DNA of 64,000 nucleotides from Pyrenula massariospora (Eukaryota > Ascomycota > Eurotiomycetes > Pyrenulales > Pyrenulaceae): positions 806,001 through 870,000 of the forward strand of contig JAGFMI010000008.1 in the NCBI GenBank assembly GCA_021030905.1, read 5' to 3'. Below, piece by piece: positions 1-10,889 of this stretch. Every line of letters starts with the position of its first letter. Position 1 is the first letter of the stretch. The position numbers and the translations under genes are program-made. The notes below the pieces were generated by a model. It saw only the letters and a program-made list of their open reading frames with translations, made no database searches and was not told the origin of the DNA.

Positions 1-175
1 CGGCCCGGCTCAGCGTTGCGGTCGTAGGAGATGGTCGTTCAGCAATCTCTGCGTCGTAAAGTGTAAAAAATGTAATAGCAAGAACTGATTTCGTTATGTT
101 AGCGCATCCGATCATGACTCGTAGAGATATGAGGCGTGAGTCGTACCTCCAATCCTCGGCCCCAGGCCGGAAGGA

Positions 176-304
176 TTACATGACGATGCAGCCGTATCCT
201 GGTCTGACGCCCATGGGACGCGGGAAGACGGGGTTGACCCTTGTGACGTCCGTCTGAACAATCGCGGTTGATGGGGCTTGGGGTGAGGATGTTGAAGGCT
301 CCAT
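176..304 (-). CDS. Short ORF, possible small or first-exon CDS at left edge
   Basis: A 42-codon frame opens with ATG at 304 and ends with TAA at 176. The product is Ser/Thr/Pro-rich at the start (MEPSTSSPQAPST) and ends PGYGCIVM. The upstream 400 bases on this strand are pyrimidine-rich, as fungal leaders often are. It could be a tiny gene, or the first exon of a gene continuing past the left edge, but I see no convincing donor before the stop. No family is recognised. Confidence 0.2.
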   Translation of the reverse strand: MEPSTSSPQAPSTAIVQTDVTRVNPVFPRPMGVRPGYGCIVM

Positions 305-1428
305 GGCGTTTGTGTTGAAAGTGGGGATGGAAGTTGTAGTTATGTTTGCGGTGGTGATTGTGATTGATTGGAATTGTAGGTATCTTGTAACGAAGTTGGA
401 TTCAAAAGAAGGTACGTAGATCGTTGGAGGATGGGAAGGAGACAGGCTTGGAAGGACGGGACTTTTATGGCAGTCGGAAAAGAGCTTTGTGGCGGTGTAA
501 GGATATAATTAGACTAGACGGTCTCTGAAAGACTTGCTCGCGTCTGTGGATGCTTGGAAGAGTGGCAGTGGCTGGCACTGAGTAGGCGTATTGGATTTGA
601 TTCGTTGGTTTGATGAGATGAAGTGGCTTGAGTTCAAAGGTCGAGGCGAGGGGATAAAGACGATGAAGGAATTCATGGTTGGTGCCTGGAAGGTTGGAGG
701 GCCTAGCTCAATGCTGTAGAGAACAATACTAAGCTTGATATTGTCGCCGGAGGCTTAATATTGTTGTCACGGACAAAGACGAAAAATAGTTCGAAGATTA
801 GTTTACCCACCCTCTGGTCATAGCTGCTAATCTGAGTCATCGATAGTCTAGAAGCGCTGTAAGTAGTAATAGAGATCGCCACATAGAAGTCTGAGGTCAA
901 TCTGAGTTGAAGGTGGTGGGGAGAACATCGTCTCGATCACGAAGCGTTGCAGAAACGCTCGAATGTCAAGCATCCAAATCGACCGTCACATTTAGCAAGA
1001 TTACTCATTAGAACGATGTCGTATATTAGCACAGTATTCCCATCCAAGTCAGGCGCGATCCAATCTACATTAGAGTCACAGTCAGAACGGTTGAACTTTC
1101 AAAAGAAATCTTGTCACAATGCTCTGGAATAGTTCGCGAGTGCCACTCCCAAGATGTGGGGATATCGCGATTGGAATGCTGACGGAAAAAGGCTCCAGAA
1201 CTGAAGGATTTGGATACGGATGAATAGCAAACGCTGGTCGTATTCTCCATCCCACATCATTGTAGGCATTCGTGCTCTGCGATTTGATGGTAAGTAGGAA
1301 GCTAAGCCAGATTAGGAAAGATCTAAACAATATCAACAATTGAATGGGCTTTGTATTGTTCGGCAGGAGGTGGACTTCCGCGAAGCTAGGTTGGGATAAA
1401 AACGCAGGAGAAGAATATTTGAAATATT
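305..1428. other. Intergenic, no supported gene
   Basis: The plus strand is G/purine-rich from about 240 to 470. The short frames at 703-1250 lack splice or family support. The region would hold the promoter of whatever lies to the left and the 3' end of cyanase. Confidence 0.5.
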
Positions 1429-2014
1429 CTAGAAGCGAGTAAAAGGCAACCTTGAAGTTGTTAGCACTTTGCGCGAAAACCTTGGAATTGCAAGTGCGAA
1501 CCATTTTCCTCTCATGGTAATGTTGACCCAATTATTCCCGTCTTTGTCAGTCTCCTTTTCCACGTGCGTCGAAAAAGCGATCGCACTCATGATCCCGTCT
1601 CCGAATTTCTCGTTTATAACAGCCTTGTATGCATATCCATAATTCTGCACAATTTCGTACAGGCGATAAACCAACGGCTCTCTGGGCGGCATGTCAACAG
1701 TTCGACCTCGGTCGGGAAACCCGCTCAATTGTTCGTTTAGGAGGGCATGATCAATTTCTAGGACTTTGGATAGCTTCTCAATGTCCTCTGGTGACGCCTT
1801 TGCTTGGCCATAGAACAGGGCAGCTGTAGCGACTTCATCACGACCGATCTCCTTGGCGATCTGCTCGAAGGACAAGCTCTTCTTAGCCTTGGCAGTAAAG
1901 AGTGTCGGAGCTGATTTAGGAAGGTTAGAATGTTGTGTCACCTGGAATTGTTATTTATGCTCTAGGAAGTGGAGGCGACAGCGAGAAGCTTACATCAAGG
2001 GTAGCTAGAGACAT
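1429..2014 (-). CDS. cyn1: Cyanate hydratase (cyanase)
   Basis: Cyanase converts cyanate plus bicarbonate to ammonia and CO2 in the cytosol, detoxifying cyanate and releasing nitrogen. The spliced product is 160 aa, the usual length of fungal cyanases. Exons are 2014-1994, 1941-1502 and 1450-1429. Exon 1 encodes only MSLATLD. The last exon restores the family C-terminus (MRGKWLPFTRF), using a 51-bp intron with a TGCTAAC branch site. The N-terminal helix-turn-helix-like half ([20 protein letters not shown]) precedes the catalytic half, where the Arg and Glu of VYRLYEIVQ and the Ser of MSAIAFS correspond to the known active-site residues. Nothing is missing. The gene is divergent from the phospholipase D gene, sharing about 0.7 kb. 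Confidence 0.95.
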
Positions 2015-2718
2015 ATTGGAGAGTTGATAGGGTGTCGAAACAAAAGCTCGGCGGGTTCAACTGTGACAGATAGCTATTCTCTGTGCTTGGGTAGAACCAG
2101 ATCTTACGGAACGAAAAAGCGATCGGGATATGGAGGCCATCTCCATTTAAGAAAGGGCTTTTTATACGTACCACGCGGCCTCCCGTAGTGGTAGATCAAT
2201 TGGCATCATGATTGTGGCATTTGTTCGGCAAACTCAAGCGGGGTGGCAAGACAAACAGCTCCACCAGACGTCATTGGTGGCTGCGAAGGAAGCTGGTCTG
2301 CTCTTGTCAGTCACAAGGCGGACGACTTGCATTTCCTCGGAGTATCAGGCAAAAAGCACCACCCTGGAACGTGACGAGGCATTATATTCAATGGCTTCTT
2401 CAATTCACGTCTCTGGAGTCTCGTGTGAGAATGTGAGCTGATGTGAGACGGTGATGATGATGGCGGGGAAGTCAACCGAAGCTTGGCTGGGCGGCAAGCC
2501 TGGAGCTGGGAGCCCGGGAGCTTCAGCCCCTCCACCAACTTCCGCACGTTGACGCATTGGTCAAACAGCTTCCCCTGAATCCTCGCCTTGGCCTTCAAAC
2601 GACACAATACTTCGGACGATGTGGAATCTTTTGCTCGACCAGCGTGCCTAGCGACACCATTGACAAGAAGTGAGCCATACACCCGGGTTCTTTCCTGTAC
2701 CTACGACTGTAGGCAACC
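2015..2718. promoter_or_regulatory. Divergent intergenic region, cyanase / phospholipase D
   Basis: These 704 bases separate two genes transcribed away from each other and must contain both promoters. The ORFs within it overlap in several frames and carry no family signal. I recognise no specific binding site with confidence. Confidence 0.5.
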
Positions 2719-5700
2719 ATGTCAGGCCGGGACGAAGACCTCGCTTATGGCGAGGGTTATGGGGCAGATCGGGGACGAGGAACAGAAGGATCCCAAGGTG
2801 GTGAAAAAGGATTCATTGGCGACACCTTCAACAAGTTGCGCGACAAGTATCGTGCATCACAGAATCCCTCTCAGCAACCATATGGACAGAGCCAGCAGCC
2901 ATACGGACAGGGTCAACAACCATATGGACAAGGTCAGCAATCATATGGACAGAGCCAGCAATCGTATGGGCAAAGCCAACAATCCTATGGACAAAACCAG
3001 CAGCCGTATGGGCAAGGTCAACAATCCTACCCACCTCCGTCAGGCCAAGGCAACTACTCGGTAAGCCAGGACAATGACCTATGGCAAAATCTATCACTAA
3101 CACAATTAGGGACAGTCTCAATATCCTGGTGGACTTCCTTCTCAGCCTGCTGGACAGAACCAAAAGCCTGACTTCCTTTCCTCCGTCTTTGACAAAGTCC
3201 ACGGTGCTGTGCATGGACTCGGACAAGACCTGGCTCAAACAGTTGGTGGCCATTACGAACCACCCCATGCCACTCCTTTCGGGTCAGCGACTTATAACAC
3301 GCTCGGAGCGCCCGTGGCAGAAGCTTATGCAAATAACCGGTTCGGAAGTTTCGCTAGTCCAAAGAATAACAATGATGTCAAATGGTTCGTTGATGGGTGC
3401 GGATATATGTGGGCAGTGTCAATAGCACTCGAACGGGCAAGAGAATCAATTTGGATTCTTGACTGGTGGCTTTCACCAGAGCTCTATCTACGGCGTCCAC
3501 CTTCAAGAAATGAGAACTACCGCGTGGACCGGATGCTGCAAGCCGCCGCGCAGCGTGGGGTCAAGGTCAATATCATAGTCTACAAAGAAGTCACTCAAGC
3601 CCTTACTCGTAAGTACATATCCCCGCTACTTCCCGAGTACCTGCATTCGTTGCTCCCTAGAAGTACCGACACATTCACGTCCGCTTTGGTCCGGATGGGG
3701 CTACTAGCCACTACAACTTCTTTGGAGTATATGGAGTCCGAGACCCCGCTGATTGCGCCGCCTGTTACAGTTTCCTCGGCTCATACGAAACATCATCTCG
3801 AGAAACTCCATCCAAATATCGCTGTGTTCAGACATCCGGACCATCTTCCAGATGCACAAACTCTACAGTCATCCCTTGTCTCATCTTTTCAGAACTTGAG
3901 GCTCGACGCAGCTTCAATATCAAAAATGGGTGGTGATACATTGAAGACGTTATACGGAGCCAGTGACGACGTGATACTCTATTGGGCGCATCATGAAAAA
4001 TTATGCGTCGTTGACTCTAAGATTGCTTTCATGGGTGAGTTTGCACTTTTGCCTCTATTTTGAGCTCCGCCATGATCTTCTGCAGTTGAGAGTATAGATT
4101 TGTCGTAAAAGATGAGTGGTTAGGCTAACTGACGAATACAGGTGGCTTGGATCTATGCTATGGCAGATGGGACACAAATCAGCACGCTATCGCAGATGCC
4201 CATCCTAATGATCTTTCAGCAATCGTGTTTCCTGGACAAGATTATAACAACGCACGCATTGCAGATTTCGACGATGTTGCCCATCCAGACCAAAATAAGC
4301 TCAACCGATTGGAAAGCTCACGAATGGGATGGTCAGACATATCTATCAGCCTCGAGGGTCCTGTGGTGCAGGATTTGCGCAAACATTTCGTTGATCGCTG
4401 GAACTTCATCTATGACGAGAAATACAACGTACGCAAGGATGCACGGTATTCAAAATTGTCTTTGTCCGGTCCATATCAGCAGCCCGGTGGTCAACGGCCG
4501 CCCTCATCGCAAGGGCATCTTGCTCCAGGATCGCAAGGACAGTATGGTGTTGGACAAGAGAATTATCGACCGCCTTCGCCCTATCAGAGCTCTAGTACAC
4601 CCCATTCGCCTCAGCCCTCTTGGCAACAACAGCCACAAGGTCAGCAGTTTCCGCCACCTCCTCAAGGCCCTCCTCCACAGGCTCAGGCCCCTCAACCCGG
4701 TTATAATTCACAGCCGGACTACGGATCGCCACCATCGCAATACGGAAATAACCAGCAAACCTCAGGAGCATCTCCAGGATACTATCCGCCACCTCCTACG
4801 CAAGCTACGCGTGGGCTAGAAGATGACTATGCAGGTGGTGAACGCGGCTTTGAGTCTGAACGTGGCTACGGTGGCTCTAGTCGTTTCGCCCAAGAAGGCC
4901 AACGTTTCAGAGCAGAGTTCCAGGGGATAGGAAACGTTCTCCGCGATCAAGCTGAGGATCGCTTTCGATATGCTCAAGGCAAAGTCTTTGGAGGACACGA
5001 CGAACATGGTCGTCCGTTGTCACGCCAGCGGGGATCTATTCCTTGCCAAATTGTACGATCATGCTCGAAATGGAGTCACGGGGTTCCCACTGAGCATTCG
5101 ATCCAAAACGCTTACATTGATATTATCCAGAGAAGCCAGCACTTTGTCTACATTGAGAATCAATTTTTCATTACAGCTACCGGCGACTCTCAGAAGCCGG
5201 TTAAGAACCAGATTGGAAAAGCGATTGTCGAGCGAATCGTACGTGCTTCTCGCAATGGAGAGAGATACAAGGTAGTCGTTGTGATCCCATCTGTACCCGC
5301 ATTTGCTGGTGACTTGAGAGACGATTCTGCTCTAGGTACCAGAGCGATCATGGAGTTCCAGTACAATTCGATCTGTCGAGGTGGGAATTCCATCATGGAA
5401 ATGATCCAAAAGGAGGGTGTCAACCCAATGGATTACATTCGATTTTACAATCTCAGGAACTATGACCGAATTAATGCGAGCGCTGCCATGAGACAAGCTG
5501 AACAACAGAGTGGTGTAAGGTACGAGGACGCGCGCCAGCAACATGATAACATAGTAGGTGCTGGCTTCGGAGGATACGGCGAAAATATACCTGGGTCAAA
5601 TTATAATCCTGGCACACAGTATCAGCAATATCAAAATGCTGCGCAGCATCCACAGCAGGGTGTAAAAGCTGGGAGCGGCCGTTGGGATAGTGTCTCGGAG

Positions 5701-6635
5701 TGCTATATGCTTGGTGGTGAGGACATCCGCAACGTTCCCTGGCATACACCTGGAGACTTTGACGAAATCGATGCATTCGTGAGCGAAGAGCTCTATGTCC
5801 ATTCCAAGGTAATAATTCCGTCAATCTACCACTCCCTACATGCTAATAAGTCCAGGTTCTCATTGCTGACGACAGAGTCGTCATCTGCGGTTCCGCAAAT
5901 CTGAATGACCGGTCTCAGCTCGGTACTCACGATTCGGAAATTGCCATTATCATTGAAGATCCCGCACCTATTGAATCAACGATGAATGGGCGACCATGGC
6001 AGGCGACTAAATTTGCCGCCACCTTACGCAGGCAGTTATTCCGCAAACACCTCGGCTTGCTTCGAGCACAAGACATGCAGCGCCCCGATGCCAATTTCGA
6101 GCCCGTCGGAGTTCCAAATAATTACGATTGGGATTCTGCCGAGGACCGTGTCGTGACTGACCCTCTTTCCGACACTTTTGACAGCCTCTGGAATTCTAGA
6201 GCCCACCAGAACACTGAAATATTCCGGCAAATATTCCATAGTGTCCCTGATGATGTATGTTTGACTTTTCATTGCATCTATCTTACAGGAAATTTGTCTT
6301 TGTATATAACCTTGCAGTCTTCGCCAGGACTAACGAGTTCACTCTAGACCGTCCGCAGTTGGCACGATTACAAGGAATTTTTTGAGTACAATTTCCACGA
6401 AGCAGACAAGCAAGCCGACCAGAAGGACCAAAAGAAACAGCCTGCCAAATACAAATGGGGTCACGTGGTTAGAGACAATTTTCCACCGGGAGCGGAAGGC
6501 GTTCGGCAAGTGAAAGAACTGTTGAGCAAAGTGAAAGGGACGCTGGTCGAGATGCCTTTAATGTTCTTAATCGATGAGGACATTGCTAAGGAAGGAGCAA
6601 CACTTAATGCTTTGACGGAAGAGGTCTATACTTGA
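2719..6635 (+). CDS. Phospholipase D, HKD family, PX/PH-less fungal type
   Basis: Phospholipase D hydrolyses phosphatidylcholine to phosphatidic acid at membranes. The spliced product is 1152 aa from exons 2719-3060, 3110-3608, 3771-4034, 4142-5808, 5856-6254 and 6348-6635. There is no PX or PH domain, so it resembles the fungal PldA type rather than Spo14. Residues 51-106 are eight 7-residue repeats of [SGN]QQ[PS]YGQ. The first HKD motif is HEKLCVVD followed by the spliced MGGLDLCYGRWD. The second is HSKVLIADD followed by GSANLNDRS, with an intron directly after HSK. A Pro/Gln-rich insert of roughly 130 residues lies between the two halves. Intron 2 (3609-3770) is 162 bases, a multiple of three, and stop-free, so a retained form would stay in frame. 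The ATG context (CAACCATGTC) is good. Confidence 0.93.
2869..3036 (+). repeat. 21-bp coding minisatellite, eight units, encoding QQ[PS]YGQ repeats
   Basis: Eight consecutive 21-base units encode SQQPYGQ, SQQPYGQ, GQQPYGQ, GQQSYGQ, SQQSYGQ, SQQSYGQ, NQQPYGQ and GQQSYPP. Synonymous differences between units indicate the array is not newly made. It lies in exon 1 of the phospholipase D gene. Confidence 0.9.
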
Positions 6636-7332
6636 TGGACGACTTCAATGTTACGATGGGAAATACGATGCGAATGATGATGGATAAAAGCGTGGTTCAG
6701 AATCAGACGCCGTTTTGGAACGGCGCGAAATGTATATTCCAAGGTAGTAGAGGAATTCCACAAAATAGGGACACAAGGCATTCCAAGCTAGCTACAGGCT
6801 GCTGACTAGTGTGCGATCAATCTGCTTACCCAGTTTCTTAACTTTCCCTTCGCCAACGTTTCCCTGTTACCTGACTCTCGGTTCTTTCCGCCCTCTTTCT
6901 CCGGCTCTTTCCTCCACCAGCTATCGACTTGATTCCTCCTTCCTGTGCCTTCGTCATATCCGTGGCTTCCTTCGGTGTCTGCAGTATTGCCGGAAAGTTA
7001 ATTTGAGCTTCTTGACTTTTCCTCTTCCATGTAAGCCAACTCCTTCGATGCGCCCAACAACTGAGCGTAAGCAACAATTGAGCCGTGAGCGACCGAGTCA
7101 ATTATTTGCAACCTGAGCGCGCTCTTCGTCAATGATCCATCTCTTCCCTCCATCTCACACAGAAAGCAAAGTCGTTTGAGAGCTTACTCTTCGAGACTTT
7201 AGCATTCAACCTTTCCTCATTGCTAATTGACATTCAACTCGACGATCTCCAGCTTTTTGATTCCTTCTACAATTCGAGTCACCGATCCTCGCCATCGAAA
7301 TCAATATTTGGCGCAGCTTTCAGGTCGTCAAG
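6636..7332. other. Intergenic, pyrimidine-rich leader of the C2H2 gene
   Basis: The first part is the 3' flank of the phospholipase D gene. From about 6820 to 7330 the plus strand is CT-rich (CCTTCG, TTTCCC and TCTTCC runs), typical of a fungal promoter and 5' leader. No further coding region is supported. Confidence 0.5.
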
Positions 7333-8741
7333 ATGAGCGTTCGCTGCAGCTACCCTTCATGCAAACAAGTCTTTGAGACTGAGAATGAGATGATCCGCCA
7401 TAAATGTACCGATCCAGAACATTGGTATTGCGAGCGGTGCCAGCTCGATCTCGAGTCTGAAGAAGAGCAGATGCTACATCTGGTGACAAGTCCGCGACAC
7501 AGTAAGGCAAGCGCCCCCAGAGTTTTGGCTCAAGCTAACCTTGACCAGTTGCTTGTCCGATCTGCGGCCTAGAGTTCAAGAGTGACGGTGGTGCCTCAGC
7601 ACACGTTCTTCAGGTGGGCAACAGTTGAATTCATTTCTCGGTTCTTTGAACGCTGACAATAGCGCCCCAGATGCATCCTCGTTCTGCTGGCCTTCGATGT
7701 GTGGGATGTCGTGAACCGTTCTCCCGAGCAGCACATTACATGTACCATGTCGAAAGCGGCCGTTGTAGAGTCATATCACGCGAGAAATTCGAACTACAGC
7801 GCGCTAAGCGACAACTGGTCGTCGATTCGTTTGAGGTTACCTTAGGGGATGAACAACGTCTTGACCCCGTCTTTGGATATGCTACTACTGCTTCTGGAGC
7901 AGGCATACAGGGCCACAACCGCGAGAATGCGGCGGAAGAGAATCTAATGGATGCCGAAAATAAGCCACTGGATGGTGAAGAGACCGGACAAGATGATAGC
8001 ACCGACTCGTCTGGCGAGGGCGTTAGCCTGGTCAGTTATGCGCCTGAACAGCTGAACACCAACAAGAAGAACTGGCCATCCCTTGAAGACGCAAACAACA
8101 CAAAAACCACAATCGGCGCACAAAGCTCCAACACCATGCCCGACACAGACCTCCTCGACCTGTCCTCCCGTCTCACCCTCGATGACGATCCTAAAAACAC
8201 CGCCAATGGCCCCTCTACCAAACCCACCACCTCCCCCTCCCTCCCCTCCAACCCCAAGCCCCCTCCTCCTCCCCCCTCCGATCCCCCACTCCCCTCCCCC
8301 TCCCACTTCCAAGTCCTCCAATTCTACAACCCCCTGACAAAAACCTACATCTGCCCCCGCGAAACCTGCCGCCGCACCTACCCCACCGCCCCCGAATTTC
8401 TATTACATCTCACGACCCCGGCGCACGTCGGCGGCAGCGCACGGTGTCCCGGTTGCTTCAAGATGTTCCGGACGAACGCGGGACTGGTGGGCCACTTCGA
8501 GAGCAGCACGACGAGGTGCGAGATTGGGAGGAGTGCGAATTTGAATGCGTTGATGAGAACGGTGAGTGGGGGGTTGATTGGGGTGGGTGGGGTGACGGAG
8601 GATGGGAGGGTGGCGTTTGTGGAGGGGAGTTGGGGGGAGATTTGGGGGGAGGAGGGGGAGGAGGGGGGGGGAGTGGATGGGTGGCAGGGTGGTGTGAGGG
8701 TGGATGGGGGGAGGGGGAAGAAGGGGGGACGGTTTTGGTAG
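7333..8741 (+). CDS. C2H2-type zinc-finger protein
   Basis: The spliced product is 434 aa from exons 7333-7501, 7549-7613 and 7671-8741. At least three fingers lie in the first 110 residues (CSYPSCKQVF; WYCERCQLDL; CPICGLEF plus CVGCREPF). Two more lie after residue 300 (YICPRETCRRTYPTAPEFLL; CPGCFKMF). A low-complexity Pro/Ser linker separates the groups. Splicing is required to complete finger three: exon 2 encodes ACPICGLEFKSDGGASAHVL. The role is probably nucleic-acid binding, with target unknown. The coding strand is extremely C-rich from about 8160 to 8430, then flips to extremely G-rich from about 8540, giving a Gly-rich tail of doubtful structure. Confidence 0.82.
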
Positions 8742-10889
8742 AGTGGAATGGGATGGGGAAGGATTGGGCATGGTGTTTGGGGAGGGAGGATAATTATTCT
8801 GGTACGGGGGAGGGGAGAAGTGAGGTTGCGCTTGGGGGAGGGGGCTACCTGGAGGGACGTGTACGGTGACTCATTGACGCTCGGAAGGAATGGAAACCGG
8901 TATCGGAGTGAGGGAGCTGGCTGCAAATTTCATATTGCTGGAGCAGAGACAGATAACTACCATAGGCGAATTGGAAAAAGGGAAACGAAGAAGAAAAGTT
9001 CCAAATCAAATATCATCATCCACATCATACTACCATGGCTTGCCTTCCATTCGCCGGTGCTACCGCTACTGCTATTATATGGCTACCTACGCGTCTACGG
9101 TTCAAGCTAAGCCAACCCGAGCAGAGCCGAGCAGAGCAACCCAATGTGAGGTACTAACTAGGTAGATACCTAGGTAGCATGGAGAATACACACACATACG
9201 GGATTTCTCCCGGGAAGCTATCGAGGATTGTGAACATTAATAAGGTATCTTGGGTATACCAGCTTCCACGCGGTACTGGTATACGTTCTGCAGCTTGGGG
9301 TTTTGATCTTCTTTTCTGCGAGGGGGGCTGGGAGTCATGGAAAGGCATGCCCATGCCACTTCGCCCACGTCAAGCAGCGAGTAGTCGGTGTTATCGTATC
9401 TACATCATTTGGCCTGTGCTGGGTGGTTGTGGTGAGATGTGAGATAGTGTGGTAGCCTTGTGGTCGGATTTGGGGGGATCGGGTACATGGGTGGGATCAG
9501 GGCTGAGGGTTGGGAGTTGGTTCTTGGGTTTTGGTTGAGGAAGGGGGGTGGTTGGGAGTGACGGTTTAGGGACGTTGTGGGTGGGGTTTGGGGATGGGCA
9601 TGGATGGTATTGTGAGGAGTTTTGGTGGTGAAGGGAGGAGATGGAGAGTGATTGAAGGTGATGGGGGCGAGAGGTCTTGATGGAAAGATTTCAAGTAGTT
9701 GCAGGGAGCGGAAGAGGGAGAGGAGGAGGGTGTAAGGTAAAGGGCAGGCAGGGTCAAAGCGGGAAAGATTTGAGGTAATAACGAGCGGAAAACGGTAGTG
9801 AGAATGAGAAAGTTGCGGGTCAAGGCAAAGCGAAAGGAAATGTTTCACTAGGAACGCATAGATATTGCAAGGTAAAGCTTCCTAAAAAATGATCTCTCTT
9901 CTTTTCTTTGATACAATATGTTGTGTACATTTATGTATCATGTCCGTCTGTTAAATACACTTTTTGAACTCCAGGGTATCATTTCCATCGTAATTCCGTA
10001 TCCTTCGTAGCCGAAACCCAAACATTTAAATCATGTCCATTAAACGTAGACTTACTCATTAGAGACCGTATTGACCGATTAAAGCCAGAACCTGGTGCTG
10101 TGATGCCCACTGATAAGGCTTGTAGTAGTAAATTGCAATGACATTTGAAAATACCGATATTGTGAAAAGTATCCTGCATGCTGTACACGAATACGAGATC
10201 TCTACAACCTCTGGGAGATCAACTTAAGTAACGTATCGGCCACAATTGTCTCTTGAGGCCACTATGTCAGCAAACGCGGACGCCACTGAGGATACTTGGC
10301 CGGGCAAGAAATAGACTTTTTTTATGTAAATGACCTAACACCGACGTCATAGCTAGTGCAGACCTTGCTAAATATGAAGTTGAAAGAAGCGTGCGGAGGC
10401 TCCCGAATTCAAATCGCTAATCAATGCGTTCGTCCACAGTGCCGCTCTGCTCTTGGTCGCCGACATGCTCACGCTGAAAACGCAAGGCGAATGCTTGAGT
10501 AGAGGGATGAAGCGTCGAATCGAAAAGGTGCACAAGAGTGTGATGGAATATAGTTTCAAGAATGGATTTTCTTCGTCGTCGAGATGTACCAGTATAAGGT
10601 TTATGAACCCTGAAACGACTCCGAGCATGTGGAATGATGCGCTCAGGCATAAGATATGTCCACATACGCCGCTAGTGAGAGTGATCACTTCGAGCAAGCT
10701 CAAGAATGAAGTCGTAAGGGGGATGCGCATGCAAGGCGACTCAAGCAGGAGCTTGGAAGAAGCAATAGTTGGTAATCGGCAGCCGATCTCCAATAAAGTC
10801 CTAGAAAGCCGTATGTAAAATCTTGCTTTTGACAGAGATGGTCGCTACTTTCCTGTCGAGGGGAAAGCCATGCTCTAATTACCTTAGAT
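8742..10889. other. Intergenic, no supported gene
   Basis: The plus-strand G-rich block continues past the zinc-finger stop to about 8860. A second strongly G-rich stretch lies at 9430-9730; its minus-strand Pro/Ser frame looks compositional. A short CTAGGTA/TACCTAGG motif lies at 9150-9178. The frames at 10368-10960 have no family signal or splice support. Both flanking genes end here, so this is a long convergent 3' region. Confidence 0.5.

Noticed and set aside
9405-9848. 147-codon Pro/Ser-rich minus-strand frame
   Set aside because: It mirrors a G-rich plus-strand stretch, has no domain, and no splice or leader evidence.
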